The notes below the pieces were generated by a model. The model saw only the letters and a list, made by a program, of their open reading frames with translations. It did not search any database and was not told where the DNA came from. A program made the translations under genes and the position numbers. A stretch of DNA of 64,000 bases from Palsa-504 sp963753225 (GTDB lineage Bacteria; Actinomycetota; Actinomycetes; Streptosporangiales; Streptosporangiaceae), in contig CAVWBQ010000015.1 in NCBI GenBank assembly GCA_963753225.1, forward strand, positions 186,001 through 250,000, written 5' to 3'. Positions 26,716 through 35,273 of the stretch are shown here, piece after piece. Within the stretch, counting starts at the first letter, position 1. Each line of letters begins with the position of its first letter.

Positions 26716-28547
26716 GAGCTGTCCCGGCCCTTGGCGTCCCTGAGCTGCTTCCTCGCCTGGGGGTCGGCCTTCCGGTACCCGTGGAAGTGACCGGGGTGGT
26801 ACAGGTGCGAGCGGCTGCCTGTTGTCGCCAGGGCCGGGCCGACCAGCACCAGCGTGTGCTTCCAGAGCTTGCGCTCTTTGACGGTCGCGGCCAGCGTGTC
26901 GAGCGTGGTGCGGACTATCAGCTCGTCCGGCCAGGTCACCTGGTAGGCGACCACGCACGGGGTGTCCGGGGGGTAGCCGCCCTGCAGGAGTTCGTCCTGC
27001 AGCTGGCCGGACCGCGCAGCCGAGAGGAACAGCGCCATCGTGGTGCCGTGCCTGGCGAATTCTTTTACTTGCTCCCCTGGGGGCATCGGCGTCTTGCCGC
27101 CGCCGAGCCGGGTCAGGATCACCGACTGGGCTACCTCCGGGATGGTCAGCTCGCGTTTTATTCTGGCGGCCACCGCGGTGAAGCTGGACACGCCGGGCAC
27201 GATCTCGGTGTCCAGGCCGAGTTCGTGGCACTGTTCGAGCTGCTCCTGGACGGCGCCCCAGAGCGAGGGGTCGCCGGAGTGGACGCGGGCGACTGTTCGT
27301 TTTTCTCGCGCCGCGCGCTCGTAGTAGGGCAGCACGCCCTCCATCGGCAGCTTGGCCGAGTCGATGATCTCCGCGTCCGCGCGGGCGTGAGCCAGGATGC
27401 GCTGGTCGACCAGGCTCGACGCCCAGATGACGATGTCGGCGTCTTTGATGGCGCGCGCGCCGCGCTGGGTGAGCAGATCCGGGGCACCGGGGCCGGCTCC
27501 CACGAACACCACCCGCCCCTGTGGACGGCTGCCGTCACGGGCTGGGGTTTTTTCGTCGCGGGACCCTGGTACTTCGGCGGGGTCCTCAACCGCAACGATG
27601 TCACATTGTGGCGGTCCTGACCGCGACGATGTCACATCGTGGCGGTTCGGGTTCGGCGCCGTGGGCCTGGTTGCTGTCACTTCCGGCTCAGGGAACGCTT
27701 GCGTTTCAGCGGGGCGCGCGATGAGGCCGGCGCCGATGCCTGGCGTCCGGAGAGCCGGGACGATCAGGGTGGACAAATACGGAATATCCGGAATGTCCGT
27801 TTGGGGTAGCGCGGGGGCCGGGGCGGGGGGTGCGGCTTCGGGGGGTTGGGGGCGGAGGAGGTCGGCCGCGGGGGCGATTAGCTCGCCGGGGAGGCCCAGG
27901 CGGGCGCCGATGACGGCGGAGTCGAGGCGGCCGGCTGCCTGGAGGCGGTCACGCAGGATGGCGGGCGCCGGGCTGGCGGCGGCGCCGACCTTGTAGCCGA
28001 CCACGGTGCCGCCGCGGGCCAGCGCCTGCTCCAAGGGGCCGGCGCCGCCGTTGAGCGGGACGAGCGTGACCGGTTCTGTGCCCTCGGCCAGCGAGAGGCC
28101 GGCCCGGGAGGCCAGGTCCTGCATGGCGGTGATGCCCGCCACCGTCTCCACCATCACCTCGGGGACGAGTCCGCGGACGGCCTGGGCCAGGTAGCTGAAG
28201 GTCGAGTAGAGGTTCGGGTCGCCGAGGGTACCGAACGCGACCGAGGCGGCCCCCGCGGCGAACGCCTCCGCCACGGCGGCGGCGGCCGCCTGCCAGGCGG
28301 CGGCCCGGCGCGGCGTGACGCCGCCGGTGTCGTTCAGCGCGAACTCCAGCCGCCGGACCCGATCCGCGGCGACGTGGGCGCGGATGATGGTCTCCGCGCG
28401 ACCGGGCTCGGAGTCGGATCCGGCCAGCACCGGGACCAGCACCACGTCGGACTCGCGCAGCACCCGGACGGCCTTGACCGTGACCAGTTCCGGGTCGCCG
28501 GGCCCGACCCCCACGCCGATCAGGCGCTTCACGCTCGGCCGATTCAT
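26712..28547 (-). CDS. cobM: CobI-CobM fusion: precorrin-2 C20-methyltransferase + precorrin-4 C11-methyltransferase
   Basis: The 611-residue protein joins two SAM methyltransferases of ring synthesis. CobI occupies residues 1 to about 235 (LIGVGVGPGDPELVTVKAVRVL, FGTLGDPNLYSTFSYLAQ, VAGITAMQDLASRAG). A Pro/Ala-rich linker of about 110 residues follows. CobM occupies about 350-600 (RVVFVGAGPGAPDLLTQRGARA, VHSGDPSLWGAVQEQL, VPGVSSFTAVAARI, VAYQVTWPDELIVRTTL). CobI methylates C-20 of precorrin-2 and CobM methylates C-11 of precorrin-4, so the fused steps are not consecutive. The ATG at 28547 overlaps the cobB stop as ATGA. Confidence 0.92.
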   Translation of the reverse strand: MNRPSVKRLIGVGVGPGDPELVTVKAVRVLRESDVVLVPVLAGSDSEPGRAETIIRAHVAADRVRRLEFALNDTGGVTPRRAAAWQAAAAAVAEAFAAGAASVAFGTLGDPNLYSTFSYLAQAVRGLVPEVMVETVAGITAMQDLASRAGLSLAEGTEPVTLVPLNGGAGPLEQALARGGTVVGYKVGAAASPAPAILRDRLQAAGRLDSAVIGARLGLPGELIAPAADLLRPQPPEAAPPAPAPALPQTDIPDIPYLSTLIVPALRTPGIGAGLIARPAETQAFPEPEVTATRPTAPNPNRHDVTSSRSGPPQCDIVAVEDPAEVPGSRDEKTPARDGSRPQGRVVFVGAGPGAPDLLTQRGARAIKDADIVIWASSLVDQRILAHARADAEIIDSAKLPMEGVLPYYERAAREKRTVARVHSGDPSLWGAVQEQLEQCHELGLDTEIVPGVSSFTAVAARIKRELTIPEVAQSVILTRLGGGKTPMPPGEQVKEFARHGTTMALFLSAARSGQLQDELLQGGYPPDTPCVVAYQVTWPDELIVRTTLDTLAATVKERKLWKHTLVLVGPALATTGSRSHLYHPGHFHGYRKADPQARKQLRDAKGRDSS

Positions 28548-29962
28548 GCGGAGGGCACCTTGGCACAGGCGGCGGTGAACCTGGCCGCCGCGGGCGGGTG
28601 GCCGGCCCAGTGGGTATGCAGGTAGGAGGCAACGACCGATCCGGTGACGTGGCCTTCGAGCCCGCCGGAGCCGAACCGCCAGGCGGCCTGGTCTCCGGCC
28701 GCGGGGTCGGCCGCGGTGCGGTGGAACTCGTGGCCGTGCACCACGTCGCCCGCCCGGGCCAGCACCGAATCCGTCACGGCCACCGCGCGCCGGTAGCCGA
28801 GGGTCAGCTTCGGCGTCATCGCGGCGCGCACGCCGAGGACGCCGCACATGGGCCGTTCGTCCAGCGTCCTGGCCAGGTAGAGCAGGCCCGCGCACTCGGC
28901 GGCGACCGGCGCGCCCCGGTCGGCCAGCGCGGCGACCTGCTCGCGCAGCCGCCCGTTGGCGGACAGGCCGGCCGCGTGCATCTCGGGGAAGCCGCCGCCG
29001 ATGATCAGTCCGGCCGTCCCCGCGGGCAGGTCCTCGTCCCGCAGCGGGTCGAACGGGGCCACCCGGGCTCCGGCCGCCTCGAGCAGTTCGGCCTGCTCGG
29101 TGTAGCCGAACGTGAAGGCCGCACCGCCGGCCACGGCGACCACCGGCGCGGGGAGCGCGGGAACCCTGATGTCCGGCCCGGCCGGCGGCTCCCAGGCCGG
29201 GCCGGGCAGGTCGGGCGCCTGTGCGGCCAGGGCGAGCAGGGCGTCGAGGTCACAGGAGGCGGCGATCAGGGCGCCCATCCGGTCGATGGCCTGGCCGGCC
29301 GGGGCGGCGCGTTCGGCCGCGGGAATCAGCCCGAGGTGCCGGGACGGCGTGAGGATTCCCTCGGTCCGCCTGATCACGCCGTAGACCGGCAGGCCGGTCC
29401 CGGCCAGGGCATCCCGGAGCAGCCGCTCGTGCCGGCCGGACCCGACCTGGTTGAGGATCACGCCGGCCACCGGGGTCCGCGGGTCGAAGCCGGCGAAGCC
29501 GGCCGCCAGCGCGGCTACCGAGCGCCCGGCCCTGGCGGCGTCCACCACCAGCACCACGGGCGCGCCGAGCAGCCGGGCCACGTGCGCAGTGGAGCCGAAG
29601 TCGGGTTCGAGGCCGAGCGCCGAGCCGGGGGGTCCCAGAGGGGTCGGCCCCCCGAGGCCAGCACCATCGACGCCGTCGAACAGGCCCATCACGCCCTCGA
29701 CGACGGCGACGCGTGCCCCGGCTGCGCCGTGCCGGAACAGCGGCGCGATCAGGTCCTCGCCGCACAGGAACGGGTCCAGGTTCCGCGGCGGCCTGCCGGT
29801 GGCCAGGGCATGATAGCCGGGGTCGATGTAGTCCGGGCCGACCTTGTGCCCGGAGACCGCCAGGCCCCGCGCGCGCAGCGCCGCCATCAGCCCGCAGGCC
29901 ACGGTGGTCTTGCCGCACCCGGACGCCGGGGCGGCGATGACCAGGCGCGGGAGGGTTACCAT
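28544..29962 (-). CDS. cobB: Cobyrinic acid a,c-diamide synthase (CobB/CbiA)
   Basis: The 472-residue enzyme amidates the a and c acetates of the corrin ring with ATP and glutamine. It has the P-loop APASGCGKTTVACGL at residues 9-23, GHKVGPDYIDPGYH and VVEGVMGLFDG. The C-terminal class-I amidotransferase domain has LIIGGGFPEMHA and the nucleophilic Cys in AECAGLLYLA. The ATG at 29962 overlaps the cobO stop by seven bases. The longer frame upstream is a shadow of cobO. The family acts on cobyrinate or hydrogenobyrinate depending on the route, and sequence alone does not settle which. Confidence 0.95.
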   Translation of the reverse strand: MVTLPRLVIAAPASGCGKTTVACGLMAALRARGLAVSGHKVGPDYIDPGYHALATGRPPRNLDPFLCGEDLIAPLFRHGAAGARVAVVEGVMGLFDGVDGAGLGGPTPLGPPGSALGLEPDFGSTAHVARLLGAPVVLVVDAARAGRSVAALAAGFAGFDPRTPVAGVILNQVGSGRHERLLRDALAGTGLPVYGVIRRTEGILTPSRHLGLIPAAERAAPAGQAIDRMGALIAASCDLDALLALAAQAPDLPGPAWEPPAGPDIRVPALPAPVVAVAGGAAFTFGYTEQAELLEAAGARVAPFDPLRDEDLPAGTAGLIIGGGFPEMHAAGLSANGRLREQVAALADRGAPVAAECAGLLYLARTLDERPMCGVLGVRAAMTPKLTLGYRRAVAVTDSVLARAGDVVHGHEFHRTAADPAAGDQAAWRFGSGGLEGHVTGSVVASYLHTHWAGHPPAAARFTAACAKVPSA

Positions 29963-30552
29963 TCGATGCCCTTCTGGCCCTTCTGTCCGGCGTCCATCGG
30001 GTGCTTGACCTTGGTCATCTCCGTGACCAGGTCGGCGGCCGCGGTCAGCCTGGGGTCGGCGTCCCGGCCGGTGATCACCACGTGCTGCTGGCCGGGCCGG
30101 GCGGCGAGCACGCCGACCACCTCGTCCACGTCCACCCAGCCCCACTTCATCGGGTAGGTGAACTCGTCGAGCACGTAGAGCCGGTAGGCCTGCGCGGCGA
30201 GGTCGCGCTTGATCTGGGCCCAGCCCTCGGCGGCCTGCTCCGCGTGCCCCCCGGCGTCGCGCTGGATCCAGGACCAGCCGTCGCCCATCTTGTTCCAGCT
30301 GACCGGGCCGCCCTGGCCGGTCTCGCCGAGCAGCCGGAGCGCGCGTTCCTCGCCGACCCGCCACTTCGCCGACTTGACGAACTGGAAGACGCCGACCGGC
30401 CAGCCCTGGTTCCAGGCCCGCAGGGCCAGGCCGAACGCGGCGGTGGACTTCCCCTTGCCCGGTCCGGTGTGCACGATGACCAGCGGGCGGTTCCGCCGCT
30501 GCCGGGTGGTCAGGCCGTCGTCCGGGACGTGCCCGGGGGTTCCCTGCGGCAT
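29956..30552 (-). CDS. cobO: Cob(I)yrinic acid a,c-diamide adenosyltransferase (CobO)
   Basis: The 198-residue protein is the CobA/CobO/BtuR-type corrinoid adenosyltransferase, which transfers the adenosyl group of ATP to Co(I). The P-loop HTGPGKGKSTAAFGLALRA lies near residues 28-46. VFQFVKSAKWRVGEE and LDEFTYPMKWGWVDVDEVV are typical. The start overlaps the stop of the chelatase gene as TGATG. Length and motifs are complete. Confidence 0.96.
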   Translation of the reverse strand: MPQGTPGHVPDDGLTTRQRRNRPLVIVHTGPGKGKSTAAFGLALRAWNQGWPVGVFQFVKSAKWRVGEERALRLLGETGQGGPVSWNKMGDGWSWIQRDAGGHAEQAAEGWAQIKRDLAAQAYRLYVLDEFTYPMKWGWVDVDEVVGVLAARPGQQHVVITGRDADPRLTAAADLVTEMTKVKHPMDAGQKGQKGIEW

Positions 30553-32570
30553 CAGGCCACCTGCCCGCGCATGAACTGGCGGGCCGCGCCCGCGAGCCCA
30601 GGTCCGGCTTCCAGCTCGTCGAGGCGGAAAAGGGTCGCGCCGAGCTGGACCGCCAGCCGTTCGGCCATACCTAGCCGCAGGACCGACGCCTCGCAGTCCA
30701 CCACGACGCTGGCCGTCCCGGCCAGCCCTGTCCCCGTCAGCAGGGCCGCGGCCCGGGCCAGGTCGGCGTCGCTGCCGCTGGTGGCGCGGCCGTCGGTGAC
30801 CACGATGAGCAGGGCGCGGCGGCGGGGATCCCGCAGGCGTTCGGCGGCGAGGACGCGGGCCGCCCGGGCCAGGCCCGCGGCCAGCGGGGTCCGGCCGCCG
30901 GTGGCCAGGCTGGTCAGGCGGCGCGCGGCGGCCTCCACCGAGGAGGTGGGCGGCAGCGCGAGCTCGGCGCCGGTACCGCGGAACGTGACCAGGCCGACCT
31001 TGTCCCGGCGCTGGTAGGCGTCCAGCAGCAGGGACAGGACCGCGCCCTTGACGGCGCGCATCCGCTGCCGGGCCGCCATCGACCCGCTGGCATCCACGGC
31101 GAAGAGCACCAGGTTTCCCTCCCGGCCCTCGCGCACCGCCTCGCGCAGGTCGCCCGGGGCCAGCCGGATACGGGGGGTGGTGGCGGCACCGCGCACCGCG
31201 GCGGCACGGACGGTCGCGGGGAGGTGCAGGGCGAACGGGCGGTCCCGCGGGAGGCGGGCGCCGACGGTGCGGCCGAACGGTCCGCGGGCCGCGGAGCGGC
31301 GGCCCGGTGCGCCTTCCCCGACGCCAGGCACGGTGAGCAGCCGGGCGCGGAACGGGGCCGCGGGTGCCACTGGCGCGCTCGGCGGGGTGTCAGCGGCCTG
31401 ATGGGACTGTTGGGACGACTGAGGCGTGCTGTCATCCGGGAGACCACCGGGACCGCCGGGACCCCCGGGGTCGTCGTCCGGGCCGTCGTCCGGGCCGTCG
31501 TCCGGGCCGTCGTGCGGGCCGTCGGGGTTCCCCGGACCTTGAGGGTTGGTCTGCCTGAGGGCCTCGTCGAGGGCCTGCTCGTCCAGGCCGGGGGCGTCGA
31601 ACGGGTCACGGCGGCGGCGGTGCGGCAGGGCGAGCCGGGCCGCGACGCGGATGTCCTCCTCGGTCACCGCGTCGCGGTCGTGCCACGCGGCCAGGGCGAT
31701 CGCGGTCCGGGCGGTGACCAGGTTGGCGCGCATGCCGTCCACGCCGAACGAGCCGCACACCGCGCAGATCTGGCGCAGCGCGGCGTCCGGCAGGTCGACA
31801 CCGGGGAGGCGCTCGCGGGCCGCGGCGACCCGGCCGGCCAGGGTGGCGGTGTCGGCGGAGAACCGCCGGGCGAACTCCGCCGGGTCGGCTTCGTAGGCGA
31901 GCCTGCGGCGTACCACCTCGGCCCGTTCGGCTGGATCCTGGCTGGCGGTTACCTGCACGGTCAGCCCGAACCGGTCCAGCAGCTGCGGGCGGAGCTCGCC
32001 TTCCTCCGGGTTCATGGTGCCGACCAGCAGGAACCGCGAGGCGTGCCGGACCGAGACGCCCTCGCGCTCCACGTAGTTCACGCCCAGCGCGGCCGCGTCG
32101 AGCAGCAGGTCGACCAGGTGGTCGTGGAGCAGGTTGACCTCGTCCACGTAGAGCACCCCGCGGTGCGCGGCGGCCAGCAGCCCGGGCTGGAAGGCGGTCG
32201 TGCCCGCGGTCAGCACGCGCTCGATGTCCAGCGAGCCGGTCAGCCGGTCCTCGGTGGCGCCCACCGGGAGCTCGGCCAGCGTGACCAGGCGGAGCTGCGA
32301 GGTCGAAGGGTCAGCGTCGCCGTGGGGGCCGGCCGGGCACGCCGGGTCGGGCGCCGCGGGATCGCAGGAGTACGGGCAGCCAGGGACCACCGGCACCGGG
32401 GGCAGCAGCGCGGCCAGCCCGCGGACCATGGTCGACTTCGCGGTGCCCTTCTCACCCCGGACCAGGACCCCGCCGATGGCCGGCGATACCGCGTTGAGGA
32501 GCAGCGCCAGCTTCAGGTCCGCCATCCCGACGATGCCGGCGAACGGATAAGCACTGTCCGTCGTCGCCAT
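30552..32570 (-). CDS. ChlI/ChlD-type cobaltochelatase subunit (AAA+ and von Willebrand A domains)
   Basis: The 672-residue protein carries an AAA+ magnesium-chelatase-like ATPase (residues about 10-330, Walker A RGEKGTAKST, Walker B GVLYVDEVNLL, sensor VGTMNPEEGELRPQLLDRFG). An acidic Pro/Gly linker with PDDG repeats (about 345-430) follows, then a VWA domain with the MIDAS motif DASGSMAARQRM. It resembles the single-gene replacement for CobS and CobT(chelatase) that works with CobN. It is the first gene after the cobalamin riboswitch. The ribosome site AAGGA lies eight bases before the ATG at 32570, and an upstream in-frame start falls inside the riboswitch. Confidence 0.9.
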   Translation of the reverse strand: MATTDSAYPFAGIVGMADLKLALLLNAVSPAIGGVLVRGEKGTAKSTMVRGLAALLPPVPVVPGCPYSCDPAAPDPACPAGPHGDADPSTSQLRLVTLAELPVGATEDRLTGSLDIERVLTAGTTAFQPGLLAAAHRGVLYVDEVNLLHDHLVDLLLDAAALGVNYVEREGVSVRHASRFLLVGTMNPEEGELRPQLLDRFGLTVQVTASQDPAERAEVVRRRLAYEADPAEFARRFSADTATLAGRVAAARERLPGVDLPDAALRQICAVCGSFGVDGMRANLVTARTAIALAAWHDRDAVTEEDIRVAARLALPHRRRRDPFDAPGLDEQALDEALRQTNPQGPGNPDGPHDGPDDGPDDGPDDDPGGPGGPGGLPDDSTPQSSQQSHQAADTPPSAPVAPAAPFRARLLTVPGVGEGAPGRRSAARGPFGRTVGARLPRDRPFALHLPATVRAAAVRGAATTPRIRLAPGDLREAVREGREGNLVLFAVDASGSMAARQRMRAVKGAVLSLLLDAYQRRDKVGLVTFRGTGAELALPPTSSVEAAARRLTSLATGGRTPLAAGLARAARVLAAERLRDPRRRALLIVVTDGRATSGSDADLARAAALLTGTGLAGTASVVVDCEASVLRLGMAERLAVQLGATLFRLDELEAGPGLAGAARQFMRGQVA

Positions 32571-32591
32571 AGAGCCAGTCCTTCCCGGGTT

Positions 32592-32735
32592 TCCTCGCCC
32601 GATGTCCGGAACATCAGGTAGCCGGAGTCTCTGGCTCCTGGGGGCGGGGCGGCGACCTCGCCGACCACCCCCGGTCACAGTTGCGGGACAGCCCCGGATT
32701 CGCACCGGCGTTCCTCCGCGTTGCTACCTCAGAAC
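32592..32735 (-). promoter_or_regulatory. Cobalamin (adenosylcobalamin) riboswitch
   Basis: On the minus strand the leader contains the conserved core GCCGGTGCGAATCCGGGG followed directly by CTGTCCCGCAACTGTGA (together 32675-32710). The B12-box-like AGCCAGAGACTCCGGC lies at about 32622-32638. A hairpin at 32598-32618 (stem CCTGATGT/ACATCGGG, loop TCCGG) then precedes the ribosome site. These are the hallmark pieces of the class that switches cobalamin genes off when B12 is plentiful. The absence of a T-run suggests control of translation of the first gene, probably extending to the coupled operon. Confidence 0.93.
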
Positions 32736-32750
32736 AAATAACTACCTCAG
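32724..32750. repeat. 9-bp direct repeats upstream of the riboswitch
   Basis: CTACCTCAG occurs at 32724-32732 and again at 32742-32750, 18 bases apart, in an AT-rich patch between the TnpB gene and the riboswitch core. It could be a regulator site or an insertion footprint. Confidence 0.5.
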
Positions 32751-32765
32751 CACAGCGTGACTGCT

Positions 32766-32785
32766 CTGCCGCCTGAGAGCGGCAG
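32766..32785 (-). other. Hairpin just after the tnpB stop (candidate right end / guide-RNA scaffold end)
   Basis: CTGCCGC-TCTCAG-GCGGCAG on the minus strand is a perfect seven-base stem five bases beyond the tnpB stop. IS200/IS605-type elements carry a subterminal hairpin at the right end, and TnpB guide RNAs end there. That link is inferred from position. Confidence 0.45.
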
Positions 32786-32789
32786 CTTC

Positions 32790-34004
32790 TCAAGCTACCG
32801 CAGCAGCCTGATCAGAGCCCAGCCCGGCCCTGGCGTAAATATTCCTTGCCCCGTTCAAATCTGCGTCGATCTCGCCGTGAACGGGACAGATGACGGTCTT
32901 CTGCTGCGGACGCGTGCATCTTCGCCCGCAGTGGTGGCAGCAGATGCTCGTCCCGGCCGCGTTCACGAATACCACTCGCCGCCCAGCCTCTTCCGCTTTG
33001 GCTGCGAGGATGTCCGCGAACTGCGCCCAGCCCGCATCCAGGATCGATCTGTTCAGCCCGGCCTTCGCTACGGCCTGATTCGGCAGGAACGCGCCCAAAT
33101 CCTCGAGGTCGGGCTTGGGCTCTGGACGTTTGGTCATGCCAGCGGTATTTAGGTCCTCCAGCGCGACCACATCACACGCGTTGACAAGTGCCCGGGCGGT
33201 CTTGTGGTGAAAGTCGCGGCGGCGGTTGCGGACCTTGCGCCACTCCCTAGCCAGAGCGCGGCGGATGCGCTTCCGGTTGCCGGACCCCGGCCTGGCGCGC
33301 GCCTTGCGCCGCTCCAGGTCCGCGATCACATCCGCCGCTGCGGCCAGGAACCTTGGGTTGGCGACAACCTTCCCGTCCGAAGTGGTAAGGAACCGGGCCA
33401 CGCCCAGGTCCACGCCGACCTCGCGCCCCGTTACGGGAAGCTGCACGAACTCGCTCTCGGTGATCACGATGACATACCAACGACGATGCTCCCGCTTAAG
33501 CTGGAGCGCTTTGACCGTCCCGCGCGGTTCGCGATGCTGGCGGACCTTGACTGTCCCGACCGCCTGGAATGTTACCCGCGCCCAACTGCCTTTCCCCGCC
33601 GGGACCCACTTCGCGCCGTCGCCTGCGACGAACCGCACTTGGCGGAACCGGCTGTACGGCTTGAACCGCGGGTAGCCCGGCTTCTTCTCGCCTTGCTCCG
33701 CCGCCCTGGCGCGCTCGTAGAACGCGGTGAACACATCATTCAGCCTGCGCAGCGTCTGCTGCTGGGCGGTGAACGAGTGGCGGCCCTGGCCGTCGGGATC
33801 GGTGCGGCGTATCTCCTTGAGCTGCGCGGACTGCATACCGTAGGCGACGCTGACCTGCCGCATCCGCCACGCCTCGTGCCGCTCGGTCAGCGCCGCGTTG
33901 TACAGGTCGCAGTGGTCGGCCAGCAGCCGCACCGCGCGGGCCTCCTGAGGCCGTGTCGGGTAGGCGCGGAACTTATAGGCTCGTCTCACCTGCACCACAT
34001 CCAT
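32790..34004 (-). CDS. tnpB: TnpB (IS200/IS605-family OrfB), RNA-guided nuclease-like, without TnpA
   Basis: This TnpB-family protein has about 404 residues from the ATG at 34004; a GTG at 34022 would add six. Motifs visible are RAYKFRAYPT at the start, the RuvC residues in EVGVDLGVARF, VVALEDLNTAGM and DADLNGARNI, and a zinc ribbon (CCHHCGRRC) whose second half is CPVH instead of CPxC. All three catalytic acidic residues are present, so activity is plausible. No tnpA lies nearby. It ends about 55 bases upstream of the cobalamin riboswitch on the same strand, so the element occupies the cob operon promoter region. A hairpin (33995-34017) encloses its start codon. Confidence 0.9.
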   Translation of the reverse strand: MDVVQVRRAYKFRAYPTRPQEARAVRLLADHCDLYNAALTERHEAWRMRQVSVAYGMQSAQLKEIRRTDPDGQGRHSFTAQQQTLRRLNDVFTAFYERARAAEQGEKKPGYPRFKPYSRFRQVRFVAGDGAKWVPAGKGSWARVTFQAVGTVKVRQHREPRGTVKALQLKREHRRWYVIVITESEFVQLPVTGREVGVDLGVARFLTTSDGKVVANPRFLAAAADVIADLERRKARARPGSGNRKRIRRALAREWRKVRNRRRDFHHKTARALVNACDVVALEDLNTAGMTKRPEPKPDLEDLGAFLPNQAVAKAGLNRSILDAGWAQFADILAAKAEEAGRRVVFVNAAGTSICCHHCGRRCTRPQQKTVICPVHGEIDADLNGARNIYARAGLGSDQAAAVA

Positions 34005-34017
34005 GTGATCGATGTGG
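33995..34017 (-). promoter_or_regulatory. Hairpin spanning the tnpB start codon
   Basis: CCACATC and GATGTGG form a perfect seven-base stem with the ATG of tnpB in the nine-base loop on the transcript strand. It may limit translation or be part of the element's left end. Confidence 0.35.
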
Positions 34018-34022
34018 ATCAC

Positions 34023-34342
34023 ACCCCCGGAGGATGCCGCTTTGCGAGGGTGACTTGCCTGCCGATCCTACGGCCCGCTGGTGACATTTCGGGCGGACGC
34101 GGTGCCGGACAGGACCGCCTTACCCCGGCGGTACACTGACCCCGGTTCGCCTGGGACGCACGTTGCCAGCCATTCGGCAGGTAACTCTCAGCTGGTCCGG
34201 GTAGCGTGTGCGCACGTATACCGATAGAACCGGTTGGCGAGTCACGCCGTTTGCGAGCAGGCGGATACATCGTGCCAGGGGCCTGGTGAGATGGCATGTA
34301 CCGACGTGTGACAGATATCTCCAAACGCTGAACGGAGCATGC
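34023..34342. other. Intergenic region between tnpB and the epimerase gene
   Basis: About 320 bases between divergent genes. It should hold the left end of the TnpB element and the promoter of the sugar gene group. No gene or clear terminal repeat is visible. GTGCGCAC-type symmetry occurs near 34209-34216. Confidence 0.4.
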
Positions 34343-35273
34343 ATGGCGAATCGTTCCCGTGTCCTGGTGACCGGCGGCGCCGGGTTCATCGGGCGCAGAG
34401 TGGTCCGCGCATTGCTGGCCGAGGGGCATGAGGTTTCAGTGGCCGACCTGCGGGCCTTCCCTGACACGGCGGTGCGTTCTGTCGTCGGCGACCTGTGCGA
34501 CCCCGACGTGCCCGCGCGGGCCGTCCGCCCGGAGACCGATGTGATCATCCACCTGGCCGCCATCACCTCGGTGCTTGCGTCGGTGCAGAGACCCGGTCAC
34601 TACCCACCGGCTCAACGTGGACGCCACCGCCCGGTTGCTCGAGCTGGCCCGCGAGAACGAGGTGGGGACCTTCCTGCTCGCCTCGACCAACGCGGTCGTC
34701 GGCGGCGGCAGCGCCCCCGGCGAGGTCATCACCGAGCGGACCGTGCTCCGCCCGCTCACCCCGTACGGCGCCACCAAGGCGGCGGCTGAGATGCTGCTCG
34801 GCAGCTACGCCAACTGCTACGGCATCACCGGCGCGGCGCTGCGGTTCTCCAACGTGTACGGCCCGGGAATGGTTGAGAAGGACAGCTTCATCCCCCGGCT
34901 GATGCGCGCGGCCCGCGACGGCGAGGGCGTCCAGGTCCGCGGCGACGGCAGCATGCTCCGCGACGTGGTGCACGTGGACGATGTCGTCCAGGGCATCCTG
35001 ACCGCCTGGCAGGGGCGGCACACCGGCCCGCTGATCCTCGGGTCCGGCCGGTCGGTCACGGTGAACGAGATGGTGACGACGGCCCGCAAGGTCACCGGCG
35101 CGCTCATCCCGGCCGAGAACGTGCCGGTCGGCAGCGGCGAGATGCCGGCCGTGGTGCTCGACATCTCGGCGGCAGCGGCGCTCGGCTACCGGCCCGCCTA
35201 CGATCTCGAGGCCGGCATGGCCACGGTCTGGCCCGATTTCGCGCCGCAGGCGCCGGAAGGGGTGAAGGCGTGA
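34343..35273 (+). pseudogene. NAD-dependent sugar epimerase/dehydratase, interrupted by a +1 frameshift
   Basis: The first 82 residues (from the ATG at 34343, with ACGGAG upstream) read VLVTGGAGFIGRRVVRALL and end at IIHLAAITSVLASVQ. The rest of the family sequence then continues in another frame from about 34590 (DPVTTHRLNVDATARLLELA, the STNAVVGGG strand, PYGATKAAAEML with the YxxxK pair, SNVYGPGM). One extra base near 34589 explains the shift; removing it restores a 309-residue short-chain epimerase. The product is probably a nucleotide-sugar epimerase that works with the overlapping glycosyltransferase. It may be a true inactivation or a sequence error. Confidence 0.85.

Noticed and set aside
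31473..31522. Repeated GGGCCGTCGTCC units as a CRISPR-like array
   Set aside because: They are short in-frame tandem codon repeats inside the chelatase linker, with no spacers.
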